From: Catonia carolina
Taxonomy: Eukaryota; Arthropoda; Insecta; Hemiptera; Achilidae
DNA: 64,000 nucleotides
Direction of reading: 5' to 3'
Assembly: GCA_035578175.1 (NCBI GenBank)
Contig: JAQMRL010000006.1
Span: 60,877,001 to 60,941,000 of the forward strand
In this document: positions 42,782-52,873 of the stretch, piece after piece
Layout of the letters: the number at the start of each line of letters is the position of its first letter
Position numbering within the stretch: the first letter of the stretch is position 1
Program-made: the position numbers and the translations under genes
The notes under the pieces: generated by a model
The model's database searches: none
Told to the model about the DNA's origin: nothing
Seen by the model: the letters and a program-made list of their open reading frames with translations, nothing else

Positions 42782-43835
42782 CAGTTGATTTCACGTTCAG
42801 AATGCAGTACGGGAAGTCCATAATCAATGTATTTCATATGGGAGTTTGAGCGCTACTACGCTAAGTAAAAATATCGACTCCGCGCCACAAAAAGTTCTCA
42901 TTAACAAACTCGTATTGAATAACGTAATACGAAAACATCAGTAATAATTTCACACTCGTTTATTATTTTTGTTTTTGTCGAACATATGACCTATCGTACA
43001 TCAAATTACAGATAAAATTCTATATTTTATAACAAAACAATAAAAAACATATGTGGCCATTAAACGAAAAAATTTATATGATGTGAAATATAAAAAAATG
43101 TGACCGGATATAAACGTCCAACCTTGTACGAGCGTATCTTATCTAAATATCATAGTATATTTTTTTCATCAGTTTCTCGACTGGTTTGATGCAGTTCTCC
43201 AAGCTGTTCTATCTTGCGCAAGTCATTTCATATCTACATACCTGTAACACCTTACATCTTTTGTAATTTGCTTTATATATTCTAATCTTTGCCTCCCCCT
43301 ACAATTTACTCCCTCAATATTACCCTCCATTATTGATAGCCCAATACCTGGATGTCTTAAGATATGCCCAACTAGCCTATCTCTTCTTCTGGTAAGATGC
43401 TTCCATACACTTCTTTTTCATCCACTCGCCTAGGAACCTCTAAATTACTTATTTTGTCCACCTACCTAATCTTCAACATTTTCCTATAACACCACATTTC
43501 AGAAGCTTCTTTTGAACGTCCTCTTCTTTTCTACAGCCCCTATCACCCACGTTTCACTCCTGTATAATGCTACACTCCATAGTATAATAATAACATTTAT
43601 AGCGTAATAAAATCAAATTCATTAGGAAGCGAGAGCAATTTTATCAGAATATTTTTATTGAAAATGAGCTTGTTAGAGCGTGGTAAAAACGAAACTCTAA
43701 ATATTTTTCCCGTGACCTTTGGATGGTGTTGGCAGAGGAGGATTATTTTATTGGCTGTGCCTGTTGTTTTCCGTACGTCTGATAACACAAAGGGTTCTCA
43801 TAACAGTTGTACTGCATTCTTAACGTGAAATACAG
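42782..43835. mobile_element. MITE of about 1 kb with a LINE inside
   Basis: The inverted ends are CAGTTGATTTCACGTTCAGA on the left and CTGTATTTCACGTTAAGA on the right (reverse-complemented), both continuing 'ATGCAGTAC'. They are flanked by TA. It is the same family as 19,057-19,251. A LINE 3' piece fills 43,165-43,590. Confidence 0.8.
43165..43590 (-). pseudogene. LINE 3' portion nested in the MITE
   Basis: It begins on plus with 'CATCAGTTTCTCGACTGGTT' and is collinear with 27,783-28,870 without the SINE, which makes it the empty-site reference for that insertion. The minus frame holds 'ASEMWCYRKMLKIR' with nearby stops. Confidence 0.82.
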
Positions 43836-43861
43836 TATAGTCTCTTCTTTTTTATTAAATT

Positions 43862-44085
43862 TCTAATATGTGTACGTTGCAATCGGTTCAATTCAGAACA
43901 ATAAGCAACCCCATGACCCAATGAGATGAGGATGATGTGTATGACGTGTAAATGAGGTGTAGTCTTGTACTGACCCAGATCGACCACTTCTGAGAAAGTA
44001 TGGTTAATTGAACCCCAACCATCAAAGTACACCGGCTACCACAGTCTAGTATTCAAATCCGTATAAAAGTAACTACCAAAGGTAG
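43862..44085 (-). repeat. SINE family C, head missing
   Basis: The body runs from 'TAATATGTGTACGTTGCAAT' to 'GTATAAAAGTAACTACC', then folds back as 'AAAGGTAGTTACTTTT', so the truncated end is a short palindrome (about 44,062-44,090). Confidence 0.78.
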
Positions 44086-45012
44086 TTACTTTTAAATACA
44101 GAATAGTGAATAATTATTTCTTCAATAGTAGACTATAGTTTATTACAGTTAATTTGTGAGAAAGAAAACAAACGATGCACATTCACAAAAGAATGGAATT
44201 TGAAATACTGACTTGAAGATTCTTTAAAAACAAAAGCGGTTGTAGGATTTAAAACAATTATTTCCTATTATTAATAATCAATATAGTTGAGCTTTTAAAG
44301 TACCTATTATATTAATTGTTGTTTAATTATATTATAAGAGGTACTTTATAATGATTTATTAAAGTTCAAGTTACTTTCTTGATCTAAGTGCAGGGAAATC
44401 CTATTAATTCAGAGGGAAGTATCTTTTACCAAAGAGGAGATACCCTTCTGACCGCATACGGTTCTGCGGTCAACAATAACCCATGAGACCTACTACTACT
44501 TTAGTTTCCGACCTAATGTTGTACCAAAAGTTCTCTCATTCTACCCCTGATCTACCCGTCCTTTACTCTCATGTTATTATCAAATTGTTCACAGAAGTGG
44601 GGGTTTATTAAATTAGCTGAAAATGTCAAGCATTAGACTAGTAATATAGGCTATCCACTTTCTTGGTAATATCGTGGATATAACTACTACATAACCAACT
44701 CCAGTTGAATTATTTTCTACCACGGAACTTAAAACTTTCTTTATGTAAATTGTTGTTTATTTTTTATTCATACGTGTATGAGACAAAAGTGAAAAACTGA
44801 TAAATAAACATTAATTATTATAAACAAATACCAAAAATAATGTGCAGTAAAACCCCGCTTACACAAAATATAAAGAGCGCGTTCAATTTCGGATTACGAA
44901 ATTCCGAAACCACACAAAGTCACACTTTCACGGTTACATAAATTAGTAAAAATGATTATACAATATTTTTTATAACTGTTTACTAATATCTATGTCTGTA
45001 TAACAACACCGA
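44086..45012. other. Unassigned AT-rich stretch
   Basis: No gene or repeat boundary was recognised. Confidence 0.3.
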
Positions 45013-45014
45013 TA

Positions 45015-45651
45015 ACGGGTGTTTTATTAAGGACGCAACCCTGATTATAAGAAAATAGAAGTAATACATCGGTAAATTTTCTGTCCCCCAATCGGTATGT
45101 TGGTAACAGTGTACTCAGGGCCAACTACTTAAGACAGTTAAAATTTTCCAGTCACAAGCATTAGTGTGGTGACAGCAGTCGTTTCGTTATATTGTGTCAG
45201 CAATGGTTTTTTCCAAGGAAAATATTGTGGCTTTTAACATAGGGTTGCGTTCTTAATAAAAACACCCGTTTTAATAATAATTTAGATTAATTAATCATTT
45301 GTAAAGTACGGAAAATAAAAATATGCCGTAGATTGTGGCTTTTAACATAGGGTTGCATTCTTAATAAAACACCCGTAGGGTGTTTAATAAGAACACCCGT
45401 TGGGTATTTTATTAAGAACGCAACCCTATGTTAAAAGCTACAATCTTTTCCTTGGGAAAAACCATTGCTGACACAATATAACGAAACGACTGCTGTCACC
45501 ACACTAATGCTTGACTGGAACATTTTAACTGTCTTAGATAGTTGGCCTTGAGTACACTGTTGCCAACATACCGATTGGGGGACAGAAAATTTACCGATGT
45601 ATTACTTCTATCTTCTAATAATCAGGGTTGCGTCCTTAATAAAACACCCGT
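45015..45651. mobile_element. Fold-back element: two MITE units in inverted array
   Basis: Left unit 45,015-45,270 and right unit 45,399-45,651 are about 95% reverse complements. Each unit is itself bounded by inverted ends (ACGGGTGTTTTATTAAGGAC and its near-complement). The spacer 45,271-45,398 holds pieces of the same ends. TA lies at both outer edges (45,013-45,014 and 45,652-45,653). Confidence 0.9.
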
Positions 45652-45680
45652 TATTTTAATAGAATAAAATGTAATATTGT

Positions 45681-45871
45681 CGGCCGCGTTGGCGTGGTTG
45701 GTAACGTGCTCGCCTCTCATCATGCGGTCGTGGGTTCGAATCCCGCTCAGGCACGGCATAATTTCATACGTTGCAAAAAATTATTTCATCCTTCATTACA
45801 CACAAAGTTACAACCTAACGTCGTCGGCTAATGACCATTGTAGTTGATGCGACTTTAAATAAAAAAAAAAC
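45681..45871 (+). repeat. SINE family D, full-length forward copy
   Basis: The tRNA-like head 'CGTGGTTGGTAACGTGCTCG' (A-box region) is followed by the B box GGGTTCGAATCCC at about 45,733-45,745. The body ends 'GTTGATGCGACTTTAAATAA' and then an A-rich tail. It is about 190 bp and the best reference for the family's 5' to 3' direction. Confidence 0.85.
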
Positions 45872-45904
45872 AAGTATCATTGTATAACAGTATAGAGGAG
45901 ATAT

Positions 45905-46035
45905 TTACAGTATCTTTTTACATTCTCTTGCCCTATATGAATATAATTATAGGGAAGGAAAGTATTGTTTCATGTCGACTTTTCGAAATTGAGTTTTCAA
46001 AAGAAGTACACGTTAACAGGCCCCTTGAACCCTTG
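45905..46035 (+). repeat. Family E, 5' fragment
   Basis: It contains 'ATTCTCTTGCCCTATATGAA', then 'GGGAAGGAAAGTATTG', 'TCATGTCGACTTTTCGAAAT' and the collinear E text, stopping near 46,035. Confidence 0.7.
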
Positions 46036-46093
46036 GTAAGAAAGAGTGATTGCGAGTGTTGTAGCCAATCTTCAGTAATGGGGTCCTCACTAT

Positions 46094-46432
46094 AAGAAGA
46101 AAAAGAAGAATAAGGAAAAGAAGAAGTAGAGAAAGAATAAGAAGTACAAGAAGGACGAAAGAAGAAAAATTAGAAGTAGAAGAAGTACAAGAAGGAAGAG
46201 GAGAAAAAGAAGAAGAAAACAAGGAGGAGGAGGAGGAGAAGAAGTACTTCAAAGAAGAGGAGAAAAAGAAAAAGGAGGATGAGGAGGAGAAGAAGTACAT
46301 GAAGGAAGAGGAGAAGAAGAAACAAGGAGGAGGAGGAGAAGACGTACAAGAATGAAGAGAATAGGAAAAAAGGAGGACGAGAAAAGTAAAAAATGGAAGA
46401 AAAGAAGAAAAAAGGAGCAGGAAGAGAAGATG
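46094..46432 (+). repeat. GAA/GAG-rich purine tract
   Basis: About 340 bp are almost wholly A and G in GAAGAA, GAGGAG and AAAGAAG patterns, interrupted by TAC. The long Phe/Ser/Leu ORFs on the minus strand are products of this composition. Confidence 0.92.
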
Positions 46433-46461
46433 AAGCCAATTTAGGTTATCTCTTCTTCCCG

Positions 46462-47824
46462 TGCGTTCGGAAAGTCGCTGTGCACTGGAATTGTGACTAT
46501 GGATTTATGAAAATATGTATAAAGAAATGACTAAGCATTTTGGAAAAAAATTTATTCAATACCTTAATTACATTGTTAAACCGTGATTACATTGTTTATA
46601 GAAGGTGTTCGAAATGACCTCCATTGGCATCAATACAGCATTGCACTCGTTTCATTTTGTTTGCAAACACCTTTCGCAACTGAAGAACAGTGATTCCTTG
46701 AATGTATGCCGTTATTGCGGCTTTAAGTTCGTCAATCGTGTGTGGTCTGTTCCGATACACAGTTTGTTTCGCCGCACCCCATAAAAAGAAATCGGGGGGA
46801 GTCAGATCAGGAGATCTTGCAGGCCACAAATTCTTTGAAATTATTCGTTCACCAAACACGTTGCGCAGGAAAGCCATTGAGATGTTAGATGTATGTGCTG
46901 TTGCCCCGTCTTGTTGGAACCAACCATTATTCATTTCCACTTGTGTTATTTGATGCGTAAAGTTCTCTAAAATATCAGAACAATAACGTTCACTATTGAT
47001 TGTGTTTGCAAAAAAAATTGGTCCAACAATACGTGCTCTACTCACAGCAACCCAGACTCCAATTTTTGCTTCGTGTAAGGACTGTTCATGTAAAGCGCAA
47101 GGGTTAGTTGTCGACCATACTCGAGTATTTTGTGAACTTATATACCCTCCCAAGTGAAACCACGCTTCATCTGTATAAAACGTTACGTCAAGGATGTCTT
47201 CGGAATTTTGGTTGATGAAACGTTGAAACCAATGACAATAATTTAGTCTCTTGTCATTATCTGAAGGTTTCAGCTCTTGAACACACCTCACTTTGTATGG
47301 GAATAGTTTAAGTTCTTGTCTGACAGCTTTATGTGCGGTAGCAAGTCCGATATTATGCTGTTGTGCTAACTTACGCATTGATTTTTTTGGACTTTGTGCC
47401 ATAGAATCAGAAATATCCAGCAGCTTTTGTTCGTCTAGCTTAGGGGGCCTACCACTACGTTCAGCGTCCTCAACAGAGCCAGTTGCCCGAAATTTTTCTA
47501 TCAGTGTTCGTACTGCATTACGGTGAGGAATAATTGAATCTGGAAACTTTTCAGAAAATTTGCGCTTCACTAAATCACTGTACTTGTCACCTTCGCGAAA
47601 TACGTATTCAACGAGGAAAATGCGCTCCTCTACTGAAAGAACCATCGCGTCCAACAACAAAAAACGTGCAACAGAACTGCAATAAATGAAACATATACAA
47701 CTTCAACTCAATGACTGACAGACCTCGACGTGTTCGGCAACAATTGAACAGCACAGAGCTACCAACCTAGCCATGAAATTATTCCCTGTCATGTCACTTG
47801 GTGCACAGCGACTTTCAGAACGCA
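46462..47824 (-). mobile_element. mariner-like transposon with open transposase
   Basis: Inverted ends: 46,462-46,485 (TGCGTTCGGAAAGTCGCTGT...) and 47,801-47,824, matching with one or two differences. The element is about 1.36 kb with a single ORF on the minus strand. The outermost bases and TA duplication are not certain. Confidence 0.88.
46596..47660 (-). CDS. mariner-like transposase, 354 aa
   Basis: A cut-and-paste transposase of the IS630-Tc1-mariner group. An N-terminal helix-turn-helix region (about residues 7-115) has the family phrase GSVEDAERSGRPPKL at 61-75. The catalytic acidic residues are D164 (FYTDEAWF), D251 (FQQDGATAH) and D290 (SPDLTPPDFFLWG). Spacing between the last two is 38 by my count, so it is neither a DD34D nor a DD41D element; related insect families with this N-terminus exist. 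The frame is unbroken and covers most of the element, so the protein could be functional. Confidence 0.93.
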   Translation of the reverse strand: MLLDAMVLSVEERIFLVEYVFREGDKYSDLVKRKFSEKFPDSIIPHRNAVRTLIEKFRATGSVEDAERSGRPPKLDEQKLLDISDSMAQSPKKSMRKLAQQHNIGLATAHKAVRQELKLFPYKVRCVQELKPSDNDKRLNYCHWFQRFINQNSEDILDVTFYTDEAWFHLGGYISSQNTRVWSTTNPCALHEQSLHEAKIGVWVAVSRARIVGPIFFANTINSERYCSDILENFTHQITQVEMNNGWFQQDGATAHTSNISMAFLRNVFGERIISKNLWPARSPDLTPPDFFLWGAAKQTVYRNRPHTIDELKAAITAYIQGITVLQLRKVFANKMKRVQCCIDANGGHFEHLL

Positions 47825-48587
47825 TGGTATAACAGGTGCCCGAGAACCAAAGTATCAACTTGTAATGCTACTTTTTTAACGATTAAAATTTACCTAAGTA
47901 AAAGATTAAAACTGATCTATACTTTTTTTGTACCTACCTAGAACGTTATGGTTACTCTTACTTACTAGTGGTTCAAATAATCTTTTGAAAAAGTACTTAA
48001 CATTAAATTTTTTCTACAGTAGATAACAAAACGAAAGCTATCTTATAATCCAAATAAACAACCTCTAAAAACCATAATTAATAATGATTTGTTACATACA
48101 TAAATTACCGGTCATTAATTAAGATAGTATTTATAAAGAATAAAAAATAACAATCATTTTTCAAAGGTAATATACCTTCAACTTAATCCTCTTATCTTTT
48201 TTTGGTTAATACCCATTTCACCCTTTAAGTGTAACAAATTGTTACACTGCAAGGGAAAACGTTGTTAGTAACGTCACAAGATAATTAATGATGGATTGTT
48301 CTTTTAATTAACTACATAAGCCGTACAATAATTACCACACAACTTCTCTACCGACGTTTTTTTTAATTTTATTATTGTTTTTATTTTGTGCTGACCCATC
48401 GATATAAGATATAAGATTTTTTGGATAAAATTTTGATTTTTTTATAATAAGGCATTTAAAAATACATACATTCCTAAGTTTTCACCCTTCTACCACCAAC
48501 CCCTATTTTTTTTATAGCAATATTAAATGTGCATCGATCGTAGAAGTGACGTTTACAATTATCATTTTACGCCCCTGGCATTAGTTT
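47825..48587. other. Unassigned AT-rich stretch
   Basis: It contains an interrupted palindrome at 48,221-48,255 (CCCTT...AGTGTAACAA / TTGTTACACT...AAGGG). No gene was seen. Confidence 0.35.
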
Positions 48588-48760
48588 ATTTTGTTTTACT
48601 TCTGACTGTTCTGTAATTTCTGCTAATACAGCCGGTGGATAATGATGGTAATGAAAGTGAGTGATGAAAAAATGCCAGACCTGACCGGGAATCGAACCCG
48701 GTACCCCGGCGTAGAAACCACTTGCGCTAACCACTACGCTAACCACTACGCTAACGGGCC
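48588..48760 (-). repeat. SINE family D, third tRNA-like head
   Basis: The minus-sense head 'GGCCCGTTAGCGTAGTGGTT' and B box GGGTTCGATTCCC join to the D body ('TTCTGACTGTTCTG' on plus). Within the head 'GCTAACCACTAC' is repeated in tandem (48,726-48,755), lengthening the A-box region. Confidence 0.78.
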
Positions 48761-48856
48761 TTAAATAAAATAAAATAAAATTTCATATTTTCCATAAAAA
48801 CATGTTTTCTGTTCTTGGGCGTAGGAACGCACGCCGGGTACCGCTAGTAAACATAT

Positions 48857-49604
48857 TGTGACAATATCGAAGAAGAAATGGTTGCGTAATTTCTAGAATT
48901 TCATTCATGAAAATAGTAAGAGAGGATAATAGAGTGAAATATTAACAATAAGTGACAATAGGACATTAAAGGTATGCCTATTCATAAAAATTATTTAATA
49001 GGACTGCGCTATTGTCATATGATAAAAGGTTGGGTATTGTGTACAACTATTTGTGAAAGAGACCTGTAACAACTTCTATTTACAAACGACCAATTGTTGA
49101 CTTGGTTACAATGGATTTTTCTAGCACTCACTTATAAAGGGTTATTTTTTGTACTTTATTATTTGCATGAAGTTTCTCTGCTTTACTAGAATGATCTTTT
49201 TGAATGAGTATATAAGAAACCCCCGTGCTAGTATCGGCGTTAGTATTCGTTTGATCTTTGACGAGTAGGTATCGGACGTAGTGCAGGCGCGTTTCCGAGC
49301 ATTGTGTTGGTCAACGATTGTTATACTGTCTTTGTTTGTGTGAGTATTTTTAAAATTTATTGTGCATCTGTATTAAATCCAGTTTTTGTGTATTCAGTCT
49401 CATTTTGTATGTGTAGTCTATAAAATTGGTTGTAAGTAGTGCTAAGTAAATTATTAAGTTATTTATTGCATTTCTTTATTATAATTAGTTTATTATTTAT
49501 TTTGTAAATCGTTTAGTGTAATAAATATTTGTAATTGTAAACTTTAGTGTATTAATTATTTAATTACCTAGATCCCGAAACGGATCTTAGCGATAAGTGT
49601 CACA
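48857..49604 (+). repeat. Solo LTR, 748 bp
   Basis: It starts TGTGACAAT and ends GTGTCACA, flanked by a 4-bp duplication ATAT (48,853-48,856 and 49,605-49,608). It shares the 3' text 'AGATCCCGAA' and overall layout with 54,533-55,173. No internal region is present, so this is the product of LTR-LTR recombination. A 4-bp duplication fits Gypsy-type integration. Confidence 0.88.
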
Positions 49605-49617
49605 ATATGTAAACATA

Positions 49618-50128
49618 CATGTTCTGAAATGTTAAATTTTGCTGCACAAGGACTTGAATAATGCATTTCTAGAGCCAGAAAAGTAAGATATTTATTTTTT
49701 GTTGATGCTAAGCCCTGGTAAGTATACTTACCAAGGAACGTTTATAGAAATATAAATCACATGATGTTTAATGGTAACAATGCTTATTAAAACAACTTGT
49801 ACTATTATATAACAAGAAATGTGTAGAATAACTTATCTTAATATTATAGTAGCAACAATGTTTGCTTTCCCGTAAAAAAACTATAATTTTCTAAGAACTG
49901 TACAAAAATAACAACAAAACAAAGCGGAAGCGTACGCTGGTAAGAATCCTTACCACATTCGTGCAACTCAGGAAGTAAACGGTCGCTGCGCGCTAATTTC
50001 ATAATGTGGATAGCCTACTTACCAGAGAACATCTATAACACCATAAAATACCAATAAGGTTCAACTGCATAGCTTATTCTTAAATAAAATCGATCTTTTT
50101 GCCAGAGGTAAGTATACTTACCAAAGAC
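49618..50128 (+). repeat. Repeat family P, copy 2, uninterrupted
   Basis: It is collinear with the copy around the copia element and provides the empty site for it. TGGTAAGTATACTTACCA lies at about 49,717-49,734, and GGTAAGTATACTTACC near 50,107. It directly follows the solo LTR. Confidence 0.82.
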
Positions 50129-50523
50129 CTATAAAGGGTTAACCTTATTGGTGGTATATATAAGCTACATTTTGTTTAGATACATAGTACAATGCACATC
50201 AAAAATCCGCTCGGCTATGATTTACCACGTTCTAGGATAAGTCTTAAGATAAAAGGGAAAGTCTCTAGGACTAAAAATTAGGCCACTGAAAAATAAAGTG
50301 ACGTAAGGTTTCTCTTACACGACACGACTTAATTTTTAAAGATCAACGTATTGACCAGGTTAAGAAATTAAGTATTTAGAAAGTTAGATTACAGCAGATC
50401 TGGACCCAGCAAAATTGAGAAGTCATATTGACATGGCTGAGCTAGTGTTTCTTAACATGAAGAATCTGTTGTTAATTATACAATTTCACTTCCTGTACGA
50501 TATAAATTTGTTAAGACATACAT
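50129..50523. other. Unassigned stretch
   Basis: No gene or repeat boundary was recognised. Confidence 0.3.
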
Positions 50524-50896
50524 GCTGCCCATAACAGACAGGTGGAGTGTTACATTATTTACACTCAATCTGTTCGTTGCAGGGCTAAAATTAATAGTTC
50601 TGATTCTTATCACATGATCAGCCAATTAAATAACTGAATCATTTAAAAACAGAAGAGGTAGAGGTGTAAAAGACACTAATCAGAGTTATCTCCTATGAAA
50701 GTAATGAATTTCATTATACAGCCAGACCCTGTGGTGAATAAAGTGAAGGTGTCATTCGCAGAGTTGAAAATATGTGCTTTTCAGCGGGCCCGGCCTGCTG
50801 ATAAGCGTATTTTTCCACTCAGTGAGGAAGGCAATGGTAAACCACCTCATTCGTCGTTTTACATAGTAAAACCTCTACAGGTTCAAACCAGCCTTT
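50524..50896 (+). mobile_element. SINE family A, 3' end truncated
   Basis: It starts GCTGCCCATAACAGACAGG and ends 'TTCAAACCAGCCTTT', in the middle of the hairpin. It is flanked by an 11-bp near-repeat AAGACATACAT / AAGATATACAT (50,513-50,523 and 50,897-50,907, one mismatch). Confidence 0.85.
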
Positions 50897-51064
50897 AAGA
50901 TATACATCTACTTTGTCCTGCTATAGTCAACGGTGTGGAAAGATGGACTTTGAGTATGTCCATATATCGTTTCGTTCTTTTGCAAAATTGGTCTTTCGTT
51001 TAACAGTTAATTTTCACACTTTTTTTTGCGTACTTGTAATCAAATCTGTATCGTTCAAGAAAAA

Positions 51065-51320
51065 TCTGGGGTGATACATTCACCCGACTTTCTCTTGGCA
51101 ATGTATATAATTTATGTTTAATCATGAGTAAACAATGTAAAATAAAAATCAATCTCTGTAGGACATAAAATTACGAAAAATCACTACAATAATTAACGGT
51201 AAACTTGACTGTAGAAAAAAATGGTTGAAATGAAAGTTGTAGGTTTTTTAAATTTTCTATAACTGATTAAATAGGTATACCCTTTTGTCCCTATACTGCC
51301 TTTTACTTTTTCTGGTAATT
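51065..51320 (-). repeat. Family E fragment, reverse
   Basis: It contains 'CCGACTTTCTCTTGGCAATG', 'TTTAATCATGAGTAAAC' and 'TTGACTGTAGAAAAAAATG', the start of the reverse E sequence, ending near 'TGCCTTTTACTTTTTCTGG'. Confidence 0.65.
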
Positions 51321-51445
51321 TACGAAGAATAATAAAAAAAAAGAAGCTCAGGTAATATGAATCACAAGATTAAACTGTACAGTCTAATGTAACAGAAAAA
51401 CATAAGGGTCATATCGAATTGAATTTTTATTACCTATTATAGGTA

Positions 51446-52788
51446 CCGGTGAGCATAAAGTCTTACCCCGATTATAAAATTTTATTACAGAATAATCGTT
51501 TGACGTAATAATTTAAATCTGGCGCTGTTACATAGGTTATTGTTAGCAGATTTGTGACCAATAGATGGCGCTAGTGCTCCTCAACAATGCCATGGTCTGT
51601 TAGTTCACGTTAGTTGCTGGCGAAATGGCACTGAAGCAGGAGAAAGCACAATGTGTGCTTTGGTTTCACGAAACGAAATCGCCCACCAGTGTTCAGCGTA
51701 ATTTTCGGGCTTTTTATGGTCGCAGCCCTCCTGATGTTAAATCAATAAAGCGATGGTATGAAAGGTTTAAAGAAACAGGTAGCGTTGAAGATCTTCCTAG
51801 AAGTGGCAGGCCTAGCGTGAGTGAAGCAACTGTTGATCTTGTTCGGGAATCGTTTCAACGGAGTCCGTCTAAATCAACTCGTCAAGCATCACGTGAACTT
51901 CAAATACCGCAAGCAAGTGTGGTGAAAATTCTTCATAAAAGGCTTAGGTTGCATGCTTATAAAGTGCAAATCGTGCAGGCCTTGGAAGCGAATAATTTGC
52001 TGAGACGTGCAGAATTCGCAACTGAGATTCTCAATAGGATTGACGGCGCTAACGATTACTTAAATCGCATATGCTTTACCGATGAATCCACCTTTCATGT
52101 CAGTGGAATGGTAAATAGGCATAATGTCCGTATATGGGGATCAGAGAATCCACATGCTACTGTACAGTTACAGCGAGACAGCAAAAATGTGAATGTTTGG
52201 TGCGGCCTCATGCATAATAAGGTTTTCGGGCCGTTTTTCTTCACGGAAAACACCATTAACGCTAACATTTACTTAGATGTTTTGCAACAGTTCATTGCAC
52301 CACAGTTAGAAGAATATCAACCATGGATAATTTTCCAGCAAGATGGGGCACCGCCCCACTGGGCTTTGATAGTGCGTAATTTCCTGGATGAAACATTTCC
52401 GGATCGGTGGATAGGAAGGGATGGTCCAACACCCTGGCCACCCCGCTCTCCAGACATTACTCCCCTTGACTTTTTTTTCTGGGGCTATATCAAGGATAGA
52501 GTCTTCGCCACACCAGTTGCTGACGTTGACGAACTGAAGGCTAGGATACAAGCTGCTGTGGGTACTGTGACAGAACATATGTTACAAAACACCTGGCGGG
52601 AACTGGAATACCGCTTCGACATTCTCCGAGCTACCAAGGGGGCACACGTTGAAGTTTACTAATGTAAGTAATCTTAAAAAAAACTATTAACACTAACCTA
52701 TGTAACAGCATCAAATTTAAATTATTATGTCAAACAGTTACTCTGCAATAAATTTTTATAATCAGGGCAAGACTTTATGCTCACCCGG
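51446..52788 (+). mobile_element. DD41D-type mariner transposon, complete
   Basis: It is 1,343 bp with long terminal inverted repeats of about 95 bp (51,446-51,539 and 52,694-52,788). They start CCGGTGAGCATAAAGTCTTA and CCGGGTGAGCATAAAGTCTT and end 'CTGTTACATAGGTTA'. TA lies at both sides (51,444-51,445 and 52,789-52,790). Confidence 0.94.
51625..52662 (+). CDS. DD41D transposase, 345 aa
   Basis: It is an intact cut-and-paste transposase of the IS630-Tc1-mariner group. The N-terminal DNA-binding region has KSIKRWYERFKETGSVED at 39-56 and RSGRPS at 59-64. The catalytic residues are D153 (CFTDESTF), D240 (FQQDGAPPH) and D282 (SPDITPLDFFFWGYIKD), with 41 residues between the last two, the signature of the DD41D branch. 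The ORF lies centrally between the two inverted repeats and has no stop or frameshift. The region near 51,540-51,620 should contain its promoter. Confidence 0.95.
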   Translation: MALKQEKAQCVLWFHETKSPTSVQRNFRAFYGRSPPDVKSIKRWYERFKETGSVEDLPRSGRPSVSEATVDLVRESFQRSPSKSTRQASRELQIPQASVVKILHKRLRLHAYKVQIVQALEANNLLRRAEFATEILNRIDGANDYLNRICFTDESTFHVSGMVNRHNVRIWGSENPHATVQLQRDSKNVNVWCGLMHNKVFGPFFFTENTINANIYLDVLQQFIAPQLEEYQPWIIFQQDGAPPHWALIVRNFLDETFPDRWIGRDGPTPWPPRSPDITPLDFFFWGYIKDRVFATPVADVDELKARIQAAVGTVTEHMLQNTWRELEYRFDILRATKGAHVEVY

Positions 52789-52873
52789 TATATCAAAAAT
52801 GTACTCAGAAAACTTAAATCGACGACGCAATGCCGATTAGGAGACGAAATGTATCAAGATAGGCCTGCTGTTA

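Noticed and set aside
45681..45755. A true tRNA gene
   Set aside because: A- and B-box-like segments are present, but the sequence continues into a repeated SINE body and the cloverleaf acceptor stem does not close.
46013..46439. Phe/Ser/Leu-rich minus-strand ORFs (95 and 89 codons)
   Set aside because: They are translations of a pure purine tract and have no protein-like features.
48690..48760. A true tRNA gene on the minus strand
   Set aside because: It has a good B box, but the A-box region is tandemly duplicated and it is joined to the SINE D body.
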